A DNA stretch of 64,000 bases from Bradyrhizobium manausense (GTDB lineage: Bacteria > Pseudomonadota > Alphaproteobacteria > Rhizobiales > Xanthobacteraceae), in assembly GCF_018129685.1 (NCBI RefSeq), contig NZ_JAFCLG010000006.1:1-64000 (forward strand), given 5' to 3'. Position 1 is the first letter of the stretch. The number at the start of each line of letters is the position of its first letter. The notes beneath the pieces were generated by a model. It was not told where the DNA came from. It made no database searches and saw nothing but the letters and a program-made list of their open reading frames with translations. Position numbers and translations under genes: made by a program. Positions 24,610 through 34,184 of the stretch are shown here, piece after piece.

Positions 24610-25056
24610 ATGCCCCTGCTTGCGATCGTGTATTTTTCCGTCTCCGGCACCACCGATAGGCTGGCGCAAGCAATGGCGCGTGGCGGGGCTGGAGCCTCGG
24701 ACGTCGCGCTTTGCCGGATCGCGGGCCATGACATTCTATCAGGCCGTTTTCAGAATGAGAGCTTGTTAGAGACGATCGACCGCGCCGGAGCGGTCGCATT
24801 TGGCAGCCCGACCTATATGGGCGGACCCGCGGCGCAATTCAAAGCCTTCGCAGACGCTTCAAGTGACCGATGGAGCCAGCAGCGATGGGCCAATAAGTTC
24901 GCAGCCGGGTTCACTACCGGCGCCTGCGCGAGCGGCGATCAACTCCATACACTGACCTACTTTTCCATTCTGGCCGCGCAGCACGGCATGCTCTGGTGCG
25001 GACTGGATATTCCGGGTGGGGACGATCCGAGTGGCCGCAATCGGTTGGGCAGCTAG
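24610..25056 (+). pseudogene. Flavodoxin/NADPH-oxidoreductase-like protein, shortened at the C-terminus
   Basis: This is a flavodoxin-fold protein (148 aa) with the phosphate loop 'YFSVSGTTDRLAQAMA' near residue 8, 'VAFGSPTYMGGPAAQFKAF' in the middle and 'FTTGACASGDQLHTLTYF' before 'GGDDPSGRNRLGS'. WrbA-like members are about 190-200 aa and continue past this point. Here the reading frame ends at TAG 25054-25056, and directly after it a palindromic repeat starts. So the C-terminal helix and part of the flavin-contact region may be lost. It may still be translated; I call it a probable truncated gene, not a certain pseudogene. Confidence 0.6.
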
Positions 25057-25216
25057 CACCGTCATCCCCGCGCAATGGCGAAGCCATTGTCGCTGAGGTG
25101 CTCGCCTCTTCGGCGAGCCTCGAAGGGCGACGGCCCCAACTGCATCTCGGCCGTTCATCCTTCGAGGCTCCCGGCACGATGCTCCGCATCGCGCCACTCG
25201 CACCTCAGGATGACGG
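25057..25216. repeat. Palindromic repeat, family F
   Basis: A complex inverted repeat: the left part has CGCTGAGGTGCTCGCC and CTTCGGCGAGCCTCGAAGG hairpins, the right has CCTTCGAGGCTC and ACCTCAGGATGAC. It directly follows the stop of the shortened flavodoxin gene and may have broken its end. Confidence 0.7.
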
Positions 25217-25259
25217 GTTGGACAGCGGCGCATTCAAATCTGACACCGCCCTGAGCCCC

Positions 25260-25508
25260 TCACGACAGCTTGCGCTTGCTCCGCAGCCGCAGGTGCTCGT
25301 CGGCCTCGAGCTTGGTCATTCCCAGGAGATAATGCAGCACATCGAGCTTGTGGCGCCCGGCGAGCGTGCGCAGGGCGCCGACCTGCTCCGCGATGAAGGC
25401 GACGGCCTCATCGACCCCGCCTTCCCCCGGTTCCTCGTTGCGCGAGCCTCCTCGCGCGCCCGTTGCGGCGCGCGCGCGCTTCTTTCCTGGCTTTGCCACC
25501 AGCCCCAC
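25260..25508 (-). CDS. Hypothetical 82-aa protein
   Basis: I do not recognise a named family. The N-terminal third is basic and low in complexity ('KPGKKRARAATGARGGSRNEE'); the rest looks folded and helical ('DEAVAFIAEQVGALRTLAGRHKLDVLHYLLGM' and 'KLEADEHLRLRSKRKLS'). No signal peptide or membrane segment. The GTG at 25508 is one possible start; another in-frame GTG at 25499 is close. The gene is convergent with the flavodoxin and divergent from topA. A role in nucleic-acid binding would fit the basic tail but is not shown. Confidence 0.7.
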   Translation of the reverse strand: MGLVAKPGKKRARAATGARGGSRNEEPGEGGVDEAVAFIAEQVGALRTLAGRHKLDVLHYLLGMTKLEADEHLRLRSKRKLS

Positions 25509-25725
25509 CCGAATCCATGCCCCGCCGGAACATTACGCCCATAGCGGCCGCAACTCCAAGGTGGTAATTTGCAACTTTCTTGATATGAAACTTTTCTTAA
25601 TCGGCAGGCCTTCAACACCCCTCGATTTGACAGGGACGGCCGCACCACCCATGTTCGAGTCGAAACGGCCGACCCGAATCTAGAGGAAATCGGCCCTATA
25701 TTTCCCCGTAAGTTACTGGAACTAC

Positions 25726-28491
25726 ATGAATATCGTCATTGTGGAGTCGCCGGCGAAAGCCAAGACGATCAACAAGTATTTGGGCTCGTCCTATGAGGTT
25801 CTGGCCTCGTTCGGCCATGTCCGCGACCTCCCGGCCAAGAACGGTTCCGTCGATCCTGACAGCAATTTCAAGATGATCTGGGAGGTCGATCCCAAGGCGG
25901 CCGGCCGGCTCAACGATATTGCCAAGTCCCTGAAGGGCGCCGACCGCCTGATTCTGGCGACCGACCCTGATCGCGAGGGCGAGGCCATCTCCTGGCACGT
26001 GCTGGAGGTGATGAAGGAGAAGCGCGCGCTGAAAGATCAGAAGATCGAGCGCGTGGTGTTCAACGCCATCACCAAGCAGGCCGTCACGGACGCGATGAAG
26101 AACCCGCGCCAGATCGACGGCGCGCTGGTCGACGCCTACATGGCGCGGCGGGCGCTCGACTATCTGGTCGGCTTCACCCTCTCCCCCGTGCTGTGGCGCA
26201 AGCTGCCGGGCGCCCGCTCGGCCGGCCGCGTGCAGTCGGTGGCGCTGCGCCTCGTCTGCGACCGCGAGCTCGAGATCGAGAAGTTCGTGCCGCGTGAATA
26301 TTGGTCGCTGATCGCGACCTTGCTGACCCCGCGTGGCGATGCCTTCGAGGCGCGCCTCGTCGGCGCCGACGGCAAGAAGATCCAGCGTCTCGACATCGGC
26401 ACCGGCGCGGAAGCCGAAGACTTCAAGAAGGCGCTGGAACTCGCCACCTACGCCGTGACGGCGGTTGACGCCAAGCCGGCGCGCCGCAATCCGCAGGCGC
26501 CCTTCACGACCTCGACGTTGCAGCAGGAAGCCAGCCGCAAATACGGCTTTGCGCCCGCTCACACCATGCGCATCGCGCAGCGCCTTTATGAAGGCATCGA
26601 CATCGGCGGCGAGACCACCGGACTCATTACTTATATGCGTACCGACGGTGTGCAGATCGACCCGTCTGCCATCACCCAGGCACGCAAGGTGATCGGCGAG
26701 GATTACGGCAACGCGTATGTGCCCGATAGCCCGCGCCAGTACCAGGCCAAGGCCAAGAACGCCCAGGAAGCGCACGAAGCGATCCGCCCGACCGACCTCT
26801 CGCGGCGCCCCGACAGCATGAGCCGCAAGCTCGATGCCGATCAGGCAAGACTCTATGAGCTGATCTGGAAGCGCACCATCGCGAGCCAGATGGAATCGGC
26901 GGAGCTCGAGCGCACCACCGTCGACATCACCGCGAAGGCCGGCGGTCGCACGCTGGAGCTGCGCGCCACCGGCCAGGTCGTCAAGTTCGACGGTTTTCTG
27001 GCGCTCTATCAGGAAGGCCGCGACGACGAGGAGGACGAGGACTCCCGCCGCCTGCCCGCGATGAGCCCGAACGATGCGCTGAAGCGGCAGTCGCTGTCCG
27101 TGAGCCAGCACTTCACCGAGCCGCCGCCGCGCTTCTCTGAAGCCTCGCTGGTCAAGCGTATGGAAGAGCTCGGCATCGGCCGGCCCTCGACCTATGCCTC
27201 GATCCTCCAGGTGCTGAAGGACCGCGGCTACGTCAAGCTGGAGAAGAAGCGCCTGCATGGCGAGGACAAGGGCCGCGTCGTGGTCGCGTTCCTGGAGAGC
27301 TTCTTCAGCCGCTACGTCGAATACGATTTCACGGCCAACCTGGAGGAGCAGCTCGACCGCATCTCCAACAACGAGATCTCCTGGCAGCAGGTGCTGAAGG
27401 ATTTCTGGACCGGCTTCATCGGCGCCGTCGACGAGATCAAGGACCTGCGCGTCGCGCAGGTGCTCGACGTGCTCGACGACATGCTGGGCCAGCACATCTA
27501 TCCGCCGCGCACGGATGGCGGTGATATCAGGCAGTGCCCGAGCTGCGGCAACGGCCGGCTCAATCTCAAGGCCGGCAAGTTCGGCGCGTTCGTCGGCTGC
27601 TCGAACTATCCGGAATGCCGCTACACCCGTCAGCTTGCCGCCGACAGCGAGCAGACTGCCGATCGTTCGTTGGGCCAGGATCCCGATACGGGGCGCGATG
27701 TCTGGGTCAAGGCCGGGCGCTTCGGGCCGTATATCCAGCTCGGCGAGCAGAAGGATTATGAAGAAGGCGAGAAGCCGAAGCGCGCGGGCATCCCGAAGGG
27801 CACCTCGCCTGGCGATGTCGAGCTCGAGCTCGCGCTGAAGCTGTTGTCGCTGCCGCGTGAGATCGGCAAGCATCCGGAGACCGGCGAGCCGATTACGGCC
27901 GGCCTCGGCCGCTTCGGGCCGTTCGTGAAGCACGAGAAGACCTATGCCAGCCTCGAGGCTGGCGACGAGGTCTTCGACATCGGGCTCAATCGCGCGGTGA
28001 CGCTGATTGCCGAGAAGGTCGCCAAGGGCCCGAGCCGGCGCTTTGGTTCCGATCCCGGCAAGGCGCTCGGCGATCATCCGACGCTCGGCACCGTCACTGT
28101 GAAGAGCGGCCGTTACGGCGCCTATGTCACCGCGGGCGGTGTCAATGCAACGATCCCCGCCGAGTTCGAAAAGGACACGGTGACGCTGCCGCAGGCGATC
28201 GCGCTGATCGACGAGCGCGCGGCCAAGGGCGGTGGAAAGAGCGGCGGCAAGACCAAGAGCACCAAAACGGCGAAGAAGGCGGCAAAGCCGGCCAAGGCCA
28301 AAAAGGCTGCGGAGGGCGACGACGCCGCGCCGAAGACGAAGAAACCGGCCGCGAAGAAAGCCGCGGCCAAAACCAAAACCGAATCCACCAGCAAGGCGCG
28401 CGCAGGCGTGGCGTCGACGGCAAAGACGTCGGCGACCAAGTCAGGCGGCGCAGCCAAAGCTCCGGCCAAGAAGAGTGCCGGCACCAATTAG
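25726..28491 (+). CDS. topA: DNA topoisomerase I
   Basis: TopA (921 aa) relaxes negative supercoils by cutting one strand through a tyrosine. The Toprim region starts at the N-terminus ('MNIVIVESPAKAKTINKYLG', 'ATDPDREGEAISWHVLEV'). The active-site tyrosine lies in 'GLITYMRTDGVQI' (about residue 303), and 'RPSTYASILQVLKDRGYV' follows. A zinc ribbon is at about residues 602-630 ('CPSCGNGRLNLKAG', 'CSNYPECRYT'), and repeated 'GRFGPYI'-type segments follow. The last 85 or so residues are a lysine/alanine/proline-rich tail of histone H1-like character. It is followed closely by rnr in the same direction. Confidence 0.97.
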   Translation: MNIVIVESPAKAKTINKYLGSSYEVLASFGHVRDLPAKNGSVDPDSNFKMIWEVDPKAAGRLNDIAKSLKGADRLILATDPDREGEAISWHVLEVMKEKRALKDQKIERVVFNAITKQAVTDAMKNPRQIDGALVDAYMARRALDYLVGFTLSPVLWRKLPGARSAGRVQSVALRLVCDRELEIEKFVPREYWSLIATLLTPRGDAFEARLVGADGKKIQRLDIGTGAEAEDFKKALELATYAVTAVDAKPARRNPQAPFTTSTLQQEASRKYGFAPAHTMRIAQRLYEGIDIGGETTGLITYMRTDGVQIDPSAITQARKVIGEDYGNAYVPDSPRQYQAKAKNAQEAHEAIRPTDLSRRPDSMSRKLDADQARLYELIWKRTIASQMESAELERTTVDITAKAGGRTLELRATGQVVKFDGFLALYQEGRDDEEDEDSRRLPAMSPNDALKRQSLSVSQHFTEPPPRFSEASLVKRMEELGIGRPSTYASILQVLKDRGYVKLEKKRLHGEDKGRVVVAFLESFFSRYVEYDFTANLEEQLDRISNNEISWQQVLKDFWTGFIGAVDEIKDLRVAQVLDVLDDMLGQHIYPPRTDGGDIRQCPSCGNGRLNLKAGKFGAFVGCSNYPECRYTRQLAADSEQTADRSLGQDPDTGRDVWVKAGRFGPYIQLGEQKDYEEGEKPKRAGIPKGTSPGDVELELALKLLSLPREIGKHPETGEPITAGLGRFGPFVKHEKTYASLEAGDEVFDIGLNRAVTLIAEKVAKGPSRRFGSDPGKALGDHPTLGTVTVKSGRYGAYVTAGGVNATIPAEFEKDTVTLPQAIALIDERAAKGGGKSGGKTKSTKTAKKAAKPAKAKKAAEGDDAAPKTKKPAAKKAAAKTKTESTSKARAGVASTAKTSATKSGGAAKAPAKKSAGTN

Positions 28492-28498
28492 AGGTTAA

Positions 28499-30850
28499 GT
28501 GAAACGCAAGAAAGACCATGGCTTTCCCGAGCGGAGCGCCATCGTCGCCTTCATCAAGGCACATCCCGGCAAGGTCGGAACCGGCGACATCGCGCGCGAG
28601 TTCGGCCTGAAGAACGCCGATCGCATCGCGCTCAAGCGCCTGCTGCGCGAGCTCGCCGACGACGGCACCATCAAGAAAAAACGCCACACGGTCTCCGAGC
28701 CGGACAGCCTGCCGACCACGCTGGTCGCCGACATCACTGGCCGTGATGCCGATGGCGAGCTGATCGCCTCCCCCAGCGAATGGGACGAGGTCGAGAGCGG
28801 CGAGCCGCCGAAGATCCTCATCACAATGCCGCGCCGGCCCAAACCCGGCACCGCGGCCGGCGTCGGCGACCGCGTACTGCTGCGGGTCGAGCCGTCCAAC
28901 GAGAGCGAAGGCCCCGCCTATCGCGGCCACGTCATCAAGGTCTTCGACAAGACCAAGAGCCGCATCCTCGGCGTGTTCCGCGCGCTTCCCGAAGGCGGCG
29001 GACGGCTGGTCCCGGTCGACAAGAAGTCCGCCGACCGCGAGCTGAACATCGCCGCGGCCGACACGCGCGGAGCAGAGGACGGCGACCTCGTCAGCGTCGA
29101 CATCGTCCGCACCCGCAGCTTTGGGCTGGCCTCAGGCCGGGTCAAGGAGAAGCTCGGCTCGGTCAAATCGGAGAAGGCGATCAGCCTGATCGCGATCTAC
29201 GCCCACGACATCCCCTTGCAATTCTCCTCCGCCGCCGAGCGCGAGGCGGAAGCGGCGGAGCCGGCAAACCTGAAAGGGCGCGAGGACTGGCGCGACGTGC
29301 CGCTGGTCACCATCGATCCGCCCGACGCCAAGGATCACGACGACGCGGTGCATGCGCAGCCGGATTCCGATCCAAACAACAAGGGCGGCTTCATCGTCGA
29401 CGTCGCCATCGCCGATGTGAGTTTCTACGTCCGTCCGGGCACCGCGCTCGACCGCGCCGCACTGGATCGCGGTAATTCGGTCTATTTCCCCGATCGCGTC
29501 GTGCCGATGCTGCCCGAGCGCATCTCCAACAATCTCTGCTCGCTGGTGCCGGGAGAGCCGCGCGGCGCGCTCGCGGTGCGGATGATCATTGCGCCCGACG
29601 GCCGCAAGCGGTCGCACAGCTTTCATCGCATCCTGATGCGTTCGGCCGCCAAGCTGAGCTACGCGCAGGCACAGGCCGCGATCGACGGACGGCCTGACGA
29701 TACCACCGGGCCCCTGCTCGATCCGATCCTGAAGCCTCTTTATGCGGCTTATGCCTGCGTCAAGCGCGCCCGCGACGAGCGCGATCCGCTCAATCTCGAT
29801 CTGCCCGAGCGCAAGATCCTGCTCAAGAGCGACGGCACCGTCGACCGCGTCGTGGTCCCTGAACGTCTCGACGCGCACAGACTGATCGAGGAGTTCATGA
29901 TCCTGGCCAACGTCGCCGCGGCCGAGATGCTGGAGAAGAAATCGCTGGCGCTGATCTACCGCGTGCATGACGAGCCGACGCTGGAAAAAGTCCACGCGCT
30001 CTCGGAATTTTTGCAGACGCTCGACGTTCCCTTCGCGAAGTCAGGCGCGCTTCGCCCGGCCCTGTTCAACCGCGTGCTGGCGCAGCTCGAAGGCCATGAC
30101 CATTTCCCGCTGGTGAGCGAGGTGGTCTTGCGCGCGCAAGCACAGGCAGAATATTCGTCTGAGAATTACGGTCATTTCGGCCTGAATTTGCGCCGCTACG
30201 CGCATTTCACTTCGCCGATCCGCCGCTATGCCGACCTCGTCGTGCACCGCGCGCTGGTCCGCGCGCTCGACCTCGGCGAAGGCGCCCTGCCCGACAGCGA
30301 GACGGCGGAGACCCTCGGCGAAGTCGCCGCACATATTTCGCTGACCGAGCGGCGCGCGATGAAGGCGGAGCGCGAGACGGTCGATCGCCTGATCGCCCAC
30401 CACCTCGCCGACCGTATCGGTTCGACGTTCCAGGGCCGCGTCTCCGGCGTCACCCGCGCCGGCCTGTTCGTCAAGCTGAGCGAGACCGGCGCCGACGGAC
30501 TGATCCCGATCCGATCCCTCGGCACGGAATATTTCAACTATGACGAGGGCCGCCACGCTTTGGTCGGCACGCGCAGCGGCACCATGTATCAGCTCGGCGA
30601 TGTCGTGGACGTCCGCCTGATTGAGGCTGCCCCCATCGCCGGCGCGCTGCGCTTCGAGCTGCTGTCGTCGGACAGCGCAACCGCCCCGCGCGACCGCAGA
30701 CGACCGGGGCCGCAGCGCCGCCCTTCGTTCAAAGCGCATCCCGGCCGCAGCCCGGACAAAAAACACAAGCCGCCGAAGCCAAAGCCCGGCAAGAAGGGCA
30801 AAGGAAAGAACAAGGGCAAAGGCAAGGGAAACAAGGGCAAGGCATGGTGA
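28499..30850 (+). CDS. rnr: Ribonuclease R
   Basis: RNase R (783 aa) is a 3'-to-5' exoribonuclease that degrades structured RNA. A winged-helix domain comes first, cold-shock domains next ('GRDADGELIASPSEWDEV', 'GHVIKVFDKTKSRILGVFRA'). The RNB catalytic domain has the aspartate cluster 'TIDPPDAKDHDDAVHA' (about residue 275-290). An S1 domain follows ('FQGRVSGVTRAGLFVKLSETGADGLIPIRSLG'), then a lysine/proline/glycine-rich basic tail of about 45 residues. The GTG at 28499 follows the ribosome site GAGG; the topA stop lies just before. Its stop overlaps the next gene's start. Confidence 0.96.
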   Translation: MKRKKDHGFPERSAIVAFIKAHPGKVGTGDIAREFGLKNADRIALKRLLRELADDGTIKKKRHTVSEPDSLPTTLVADITGRDADGELIASPSEWDEVESGEPPKILITMPRRPKPGTAAGVGDRVLLRVEPSNESEGPAYRGHVIKVFDKTKSRILGVFRALPEGGGRLVPVDKKSADRELNIAAADTRGAEDGDLVSVDIVRTRSFGLASGRVKEKLGSVKSEKAISLIAIYAHDIPLQFSSAAEREAEAAEPANLKGREDWRDVPLVTIDPPDAKDHDDAVHAQPDSDPNNKGGFIVDVAIADVSFYVRPGTALDRAALDRGNSVYFPDRVVPMLPERISNNLCSLVPGEPRGALAVRMIIAPDGRKRSHSFHRILMRSAAKLSYAQAQAAIDGRPDDTTGPLLDPILKPLYAAYACVKRARDERDPLNLDLPERKILLKSDGTVDRVVVPERLDAHRLIEEFMILANVAAAEMLEKKSLALIYRVHDEPTLEKVHALSEFLQTLDVPFAKSGALRPALFNRVLAQLEGHDHFPLVSEVVLRAQAQAEYSSENYGHFGLNLRRYAHFTSPIRRYADLVVHRALVRALDLGEGALPDSETAETLGEVAAHISLTERRAMKAERETVDRLIAHHLADRIGSTFQGRVSGVTRAGLFVKLSETGADGLIPIRSLGTEYFNYDEGRHALVGTRSGTMYQLGDVVDVRLIEAAPIAGALRFELLSSDSATAPRDRRRPGPQRRPSFKAHPGRSPDKKHKPPKPKPGKKGKGKNKGKGKGNKGKAW

Positions 30851-31284
30851 CCATGAGCACGGCCCCAAAGATCTGGACGCGCGAGACCGGCCTTATCGAG
30901 AAGCGCGACCTCTGGGCTGCGATGAAGCGCGGCTTCCGCGGCCGCTGCCCGCGCTGCGGCGAGGGCAAACTGTTCCGCGCCTTCCTGAAGACGGCGGACG
31001 ATTGCTCGGCTTGCGGCCTCGATTTCACGCCGCACCGCGCCGATGATTTGCCCGCCTATCTCGTGATCGTCATCGTCGGCCACATCACCGTGCCGAGCAT
31101 CCTCTGGATCGAGACCAATTACACCACGCCGATCTGGCTCAGCTTTGTGGCCTATTTGCCCTTCACCTTCTTTGCCTCGCTCGGGCTGCTGCAGCCGGTG
31201 AAGGGAGCTGTGGTCGGCTTGCAATGGGCTCTGCGCATGCACGGGTTTGACGACAACCCGCCGGATGGTATTCCGCCTGTGTAA
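30844..31284 (+). CDS. DUF983 family protein (zinc ribbon and membrane segments)
   Basis: A 146-aa protein of the DUF983 family, of unknown function. A zinc-ribbon-like pair of cysteine motifs ('CPRCGEGKLF' and 'CSACGLDF') lies near residues 38-60, and two membrane helices follow ('LVIVIVGHITVPSILWIE' and 'FVAYLPFTFFASLGLL'). In many rhizobia it lies beside rnr. ATG 30844 overlaps the rnr stop by seven bases; ATG 30853 is an alternative start. Confidence 0.88.
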   Translation: MVTMSTAPKIWTRETGLIEKRDLWAAMKRGFRGRCPRCGEGKLFRAFLKTADDCSACGLDFTPHRADDLPAYLVIVIVGHITVPSILWIETNYTTPIWLSFVAYLPFTFFASLGLLQPVKGAVVGLQWALRMHGFDDNPPDGIPPV

Positions 31285-31316
31285 GCAGAATAAGCAAGAA
31301 CAGTCTGGGTGAGGAT

Positions 31317-32066
31317 ATGAGCGATACGGCGCAGACGGCCGAGAAGGCCAAGATCCACGAGGGCAAGGAAGCCGATCACCATCCCTATTTCCGCCCGAGG
31401 GATGCAGCGACCCTCATCCTGGTCGATCGCAGCGGCACCGTTCCGAAAGTCCTGGTCGGCAAGCGCCACGACAAGGTGGTGTTCATGCCGGGCAAGTTCG
31501 TCTTCCCCGGCGGCCGTGTCGACAAGGACGATCATCGCGTGCCGTGTGCTGCGCCCATCACCACGGAGCTGGAGGCCAATCTCGCCAAGGGCAGCCCGAA
31601 GACGCCGGCCTCGCGCGCGAAATCGCTGGCGATTGCCGCCATTCGCGAGGCCTGCGAGGAAACAGGTCTCTGCCTCGGCCGCAAATCCGAGGTCAAGGCC
31701 AGGCTCGAAGGCCCCTGGAAGCCGTTCGCGGATGCGGGCCTGCTGCCCGACCCCTCCAGCCTGTTCCTGATCGCGCGCGCGATCACGCCGCCCGGCCGCG
31801 TCAAGCGCTTCGACACCCGCTTCTTCACGGCCGATGCCTCCGCGATCACCCATCGCGTCGACGGGGTGATCCATGCCGATGCGGAGCTGGTCGAGCTGGT
31901 CTGGGTCGAGCTCGGCTCGAAGCCACTCGCCGATCTGCATCCCATGACACGGAATGTGCTCAACGAGCTCGACAGCCGCCTTGCCACCGGTCCCTTGCGC
32001 CACGATGCGCCGGTGCCGTTCTTCCATTTCTACGGCGGCAAGATGCAGAAGGACATCTTGAGCTAA
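31317..32066 (+). CDS. NUDIX hydrolase
   Basis: A 249-aa NUDIX-type hydrolase. The NUDIX box is split across an insertion: 'FPGGRVDKDD' starts it, and 'IAAIREACEETGLCLG' is the REUXEEXGU part. The inserted segment between them is about 40 residues. Such proteins cleave X-linked nucleoside diphosphates; a coenzyme A or ADP-ribose substrate is possible but not decided. Its last bases overlap by four with the convergent gene at 32063-32620. It is close to and in the same direction as the DUF983 gene. Confidence 0.9.
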   Translation: MSDTAQTAEKAKIHEGKEADHHPYFRPRDAATLILVDRSGTVPKVLVGKRHDKVVFMPGKFVFPGGRVDKDDHRVPCAAPITTELEANLAKGSPKTPASRAKSLAIAAIREACEETGLCLGRKSEVKARLEGPWKPFADAGLLPDPSSLFLIARAITPPGRVKRFDTRFFTADASAITHRVDGVIHADAELVELVWVELGSKPLADLHPMTRNVLNELDSRLATGPLRHDAPVPFFHFYGGKMQKDILS

Positions 32067-32620
32067 TCGGCGCGGGCGTCGTCGTCAAAAGGCTCGGTCC
32101 CGACATAGTCGCGTGCCGGCAATTTCAGCGCACGCCCGAGCTCCTGAGCGAGTTGGTTGGCATCTTCGCGTTTGGTGAAGCTCATCAGCGAAATGGCTTC
32201 GGTGCCCTTGCTGCCGCAGAGATTGACGTCATAGGTGGTCAATTGCGGATCGTCGTCGTCGGTGATGCTGATGAAGTGATAGTCGGCGAGGTCGCGGGAC
32301 CTGCGAAAGTTCAGCGGGCCGAACTGTCTGGTGATCACGATCTGGCGCAACGTCTCGTTGAGCACGACGAAGGTGCGGAACGTCAGCAGGATCAAGCCGG
32401 GAATGCCGATCAACAGCCCGAGGCCGGTGAACACCAGCACCGGCACGAGGTCGTCGGCGAGCCGGCCGAAGCCGGAAAAATCCTGGCGCAGGCCGAGCGC
32501 GACATTCCAGAGCAAATAGGCGCTCGCCGCCAGCAATGGCAGCGACAGCAGCCGGCCGAACCAGGGCATCGGACGGTCGATCCGGACGATGCTGCCGTTT
32601 ACACTCATTGCCGCTGCCAT
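32063..32620 (-). CDS. Hypothetical membrane protein (185 aa)
   Basis: An integral membrane protein of 185 aa. It has two hydrophobic helices in the first half ('FGRLLSLPLLAASAYLLWNVALG' and 'LVPVLVFTGLGLLIGIPGLILLTF'), then a cytoplasmic part with 'FGPLNFRRSRDLADYHFISITDDDDPQL' and 'MSFTKREDANQLAQELGRAL'. I do not recognise the family, though the layout (two helices, then a PH-like sheet) recalls small membrane proteins with a PH domain. ATG 32620 follows GGAG with reasonable spacing. It is convergent with the NUDIX gene and divergent from the flavin monooxygenase gene. Confidence 0.78.
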   Translation of the reverse strand: MAAAMSVNGSIVRIDRPMPWFGRLLSLPLLAASAYLLWNVALGLRQDFSGFGRLADDLVPVLVFTGLGLLIGIPGLILLTFRTFVVLNETLRQIVITRQFGPLNFRRSRDLADYHFISITDDDDPQLTTYDVNLCGSKGTEAISLMSFTKREDANQLAQELGRALKLPARDYVGTEPFDDDARAD

Positions 32621-32822
32621 GAAAAGTCTCCTCACGGGTCTTGGCTTGGTCGGAGCGAGTCGCAGGTTGGTTCGACAGCCCCCCTTGCAACGCCCCCGAA
32701 TGACGCGATTGTGCTGAAGCGCCAGCGAAAAACAAAAAATTGTTCTCAGCCATCCCAATGGCGGAGTTCCCGGGCATGCCTATGTCTTTGCCCAACGACA
32801 CCAGAACGGGATTTTGGGCGCG

Positions 32823-34148
32823 ATGGCACAACGGCAACTCAAGCTTGGCGCGTTCATGCGCCCGATCAGCATCCACACCGGCGCCTGGCGCTATCCCGGG
32901 GCGTGGCCCGACGCCAATTTCAATTTCGGTCACATCAAGACGCTGATCCAGAAGCTTGAGGCCGGCAAGTTCGACGCCTTCTTCATGGCCGATCACCTCG
33001 CCGTGCTGAACATGCCGGTCAATGCGCTCAAGCGCAGCCACACCGTGACCTCGTTCGAGCCTTTCACGCTGCTCTCGGCACTCTCCGCCGTCACCGAGCG
33101 CATCGGCCTGATCGCGACGGGCTCGACCACGTTCGACGAGCCCTATCACGTCGCGCGCCGGTTCGCCTCGCTCGACCATCTCAGCGGCGGCCGCGCCGGC
33201 TGGAACATCGTCACCACCTCGAACCCGGATGCGGCGCTCAACTTCGGTCTCGACGACCACATGGAGCACGCCGAACGCTACAAGCGCGCCCGCGAATTCT
33301 ACGACGTCGTCACCGGCCTCTGGGATTCCTTCGCCGATGACGCCTTCGTGCGCGACGTCGAAAGCGGGCTGTTCTTCGATCCATCGAAGATGCATGTGCT
33401 CGACCATGTCGGCAAATATCTGAAGGTGCGCGGTCCCCTCAACATCGCCCGCCCCGTGCAGGGCTGGCCCGTGATCGTGCAGGCCGGCGCCTCCGAGGAC
33501 GGCAGGCAGCTCGCAGCCGAAACGGCGGAAGCCGTGTTCACCGGCGGCGGGCCCCTCGCCGACGGGCAAAAGCTCTATGCCGATATCAAGGGCCGCATGG
33601 AGAAGATCGGCCGCGACCCCGAGCACCTGAAGATCCTGCCCGGCGCTTTCGTCGTGGTCGGCGACAGCGTCGACGAGGCCAGGGAGAAGCGCGCCTTGCT
33701 CGACAGCCGCGTCCATTACGACAGCGCCATCGCCTCGCTCTCGGTCATTCTGGGCACCGATGCCTCCGGCTTCGATCCGGATGGACAGCTGCCCGAGATT
33801 CCCGAAACCAACGCCAGCAAGAGCGGCCGCCAGCGCATGGTCGATCTCGCCAGGCGCGACAAGCTCACCGTGCGCCAGCTCGCCGAGCGCGTCGGCGGCT
33901 ATGGCGGGCTGTCGTTTGTCGGCACCGCGAAAACCATCGCCGACCAGATGGAGGAATGGCTGGTCGGGCGCGGCTGCGACGGCTTCAACATCATGTTCCC
34001 GTTCTTGCCCGCGGGCCTCGACGATTTCGTCGACAAGGTCGTCCCGGAGCTGCAGCGGCGCGGGATTTTCCGCAAAGACTATGAAGGGGCCACTTTGCGG
34101 GAGAATCTGGGCCTTCCCCGGCCGAAAAACCGCTTCTTCGAGGCGTAA
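32823..34148 (+). CDS. LLM-class flavin-dependent monooxygenase (NtaA/SnaA/DszA type)
   Basis: A two-component FMN-linked monooxygenase of 441 aa, related to nitrilotriacetate and dibenzothiophene-sulfone monooxygenases. It begins 'LKLGAFMRPISIHTGAWRYPG', then 'FDAFFMADHLAVLNMPVNAL', 'SGGRAGWNIVTTSNPDAALNFG', 'WPVIVQAGASEDGRQLAAETAEAVFT' and ends 'YEGATLRENLGLPRPKNRFF', all typical. The ATG at 32823 is used; a TTG nine bases earlier is possible. A separate flavin reductase is needed, but none is adjacent. The substrate, perhaps a sulphur or amine compound, is not inferable. Confidence 0.9.
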   Translation: MAQRQLKLGAFMRPISIHTGAWRYPGAWPDANFNFGHIKTLIQKLEAGKFDAFFMADHLAVLNMPVNALKRSHTVTSFEPFTLLSALSAVTERIGLIATGSTTFDEPYHVARRFASLDHLSGGRAGWNIVTTSNPDAALNFGLDDHMEHAERYKRAREFYDVVTGLWDSFADDAFVRDVESGLFFDPSKMHVLDHVGKYLKVRGPLNIARPVQGWPVIVQAGASEDGRQLAAETAEAVFTGGGPLADGQKLYADIKGRMEKIGRDPEHLKILPGAFVVVGDSVDEAREKRALLDSRVHYDSAIASLSVILGTDASGFDPDGQLPEIPETNASKSGRQRMVDLARRDKLTVRQLAERVGGYGGLSFVGTAKTIADQMEEWLVGRGCDGFNIMFPFLPAGLDDFVDKVVPELQRRGIFRKDYEGATLRENLGLPRPKNRFFEA

Positions 34149-34184
34149 AGGGCCCGATTTGAGCGGTTTTCGGGGCGTGAAACC

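Noticed and set aside
25627..25655. Promoter for topA with TTGACA at 25627
   Set aside because: The -10 position reads CATGTT, a poor match, so I did not annotate it.
25696..28077. 793-codon open frame antisense to topA
   Set aside because: It is the reverse-strand reading of topA, whose motifs are complete; long antisense frames are normal at this GC content.
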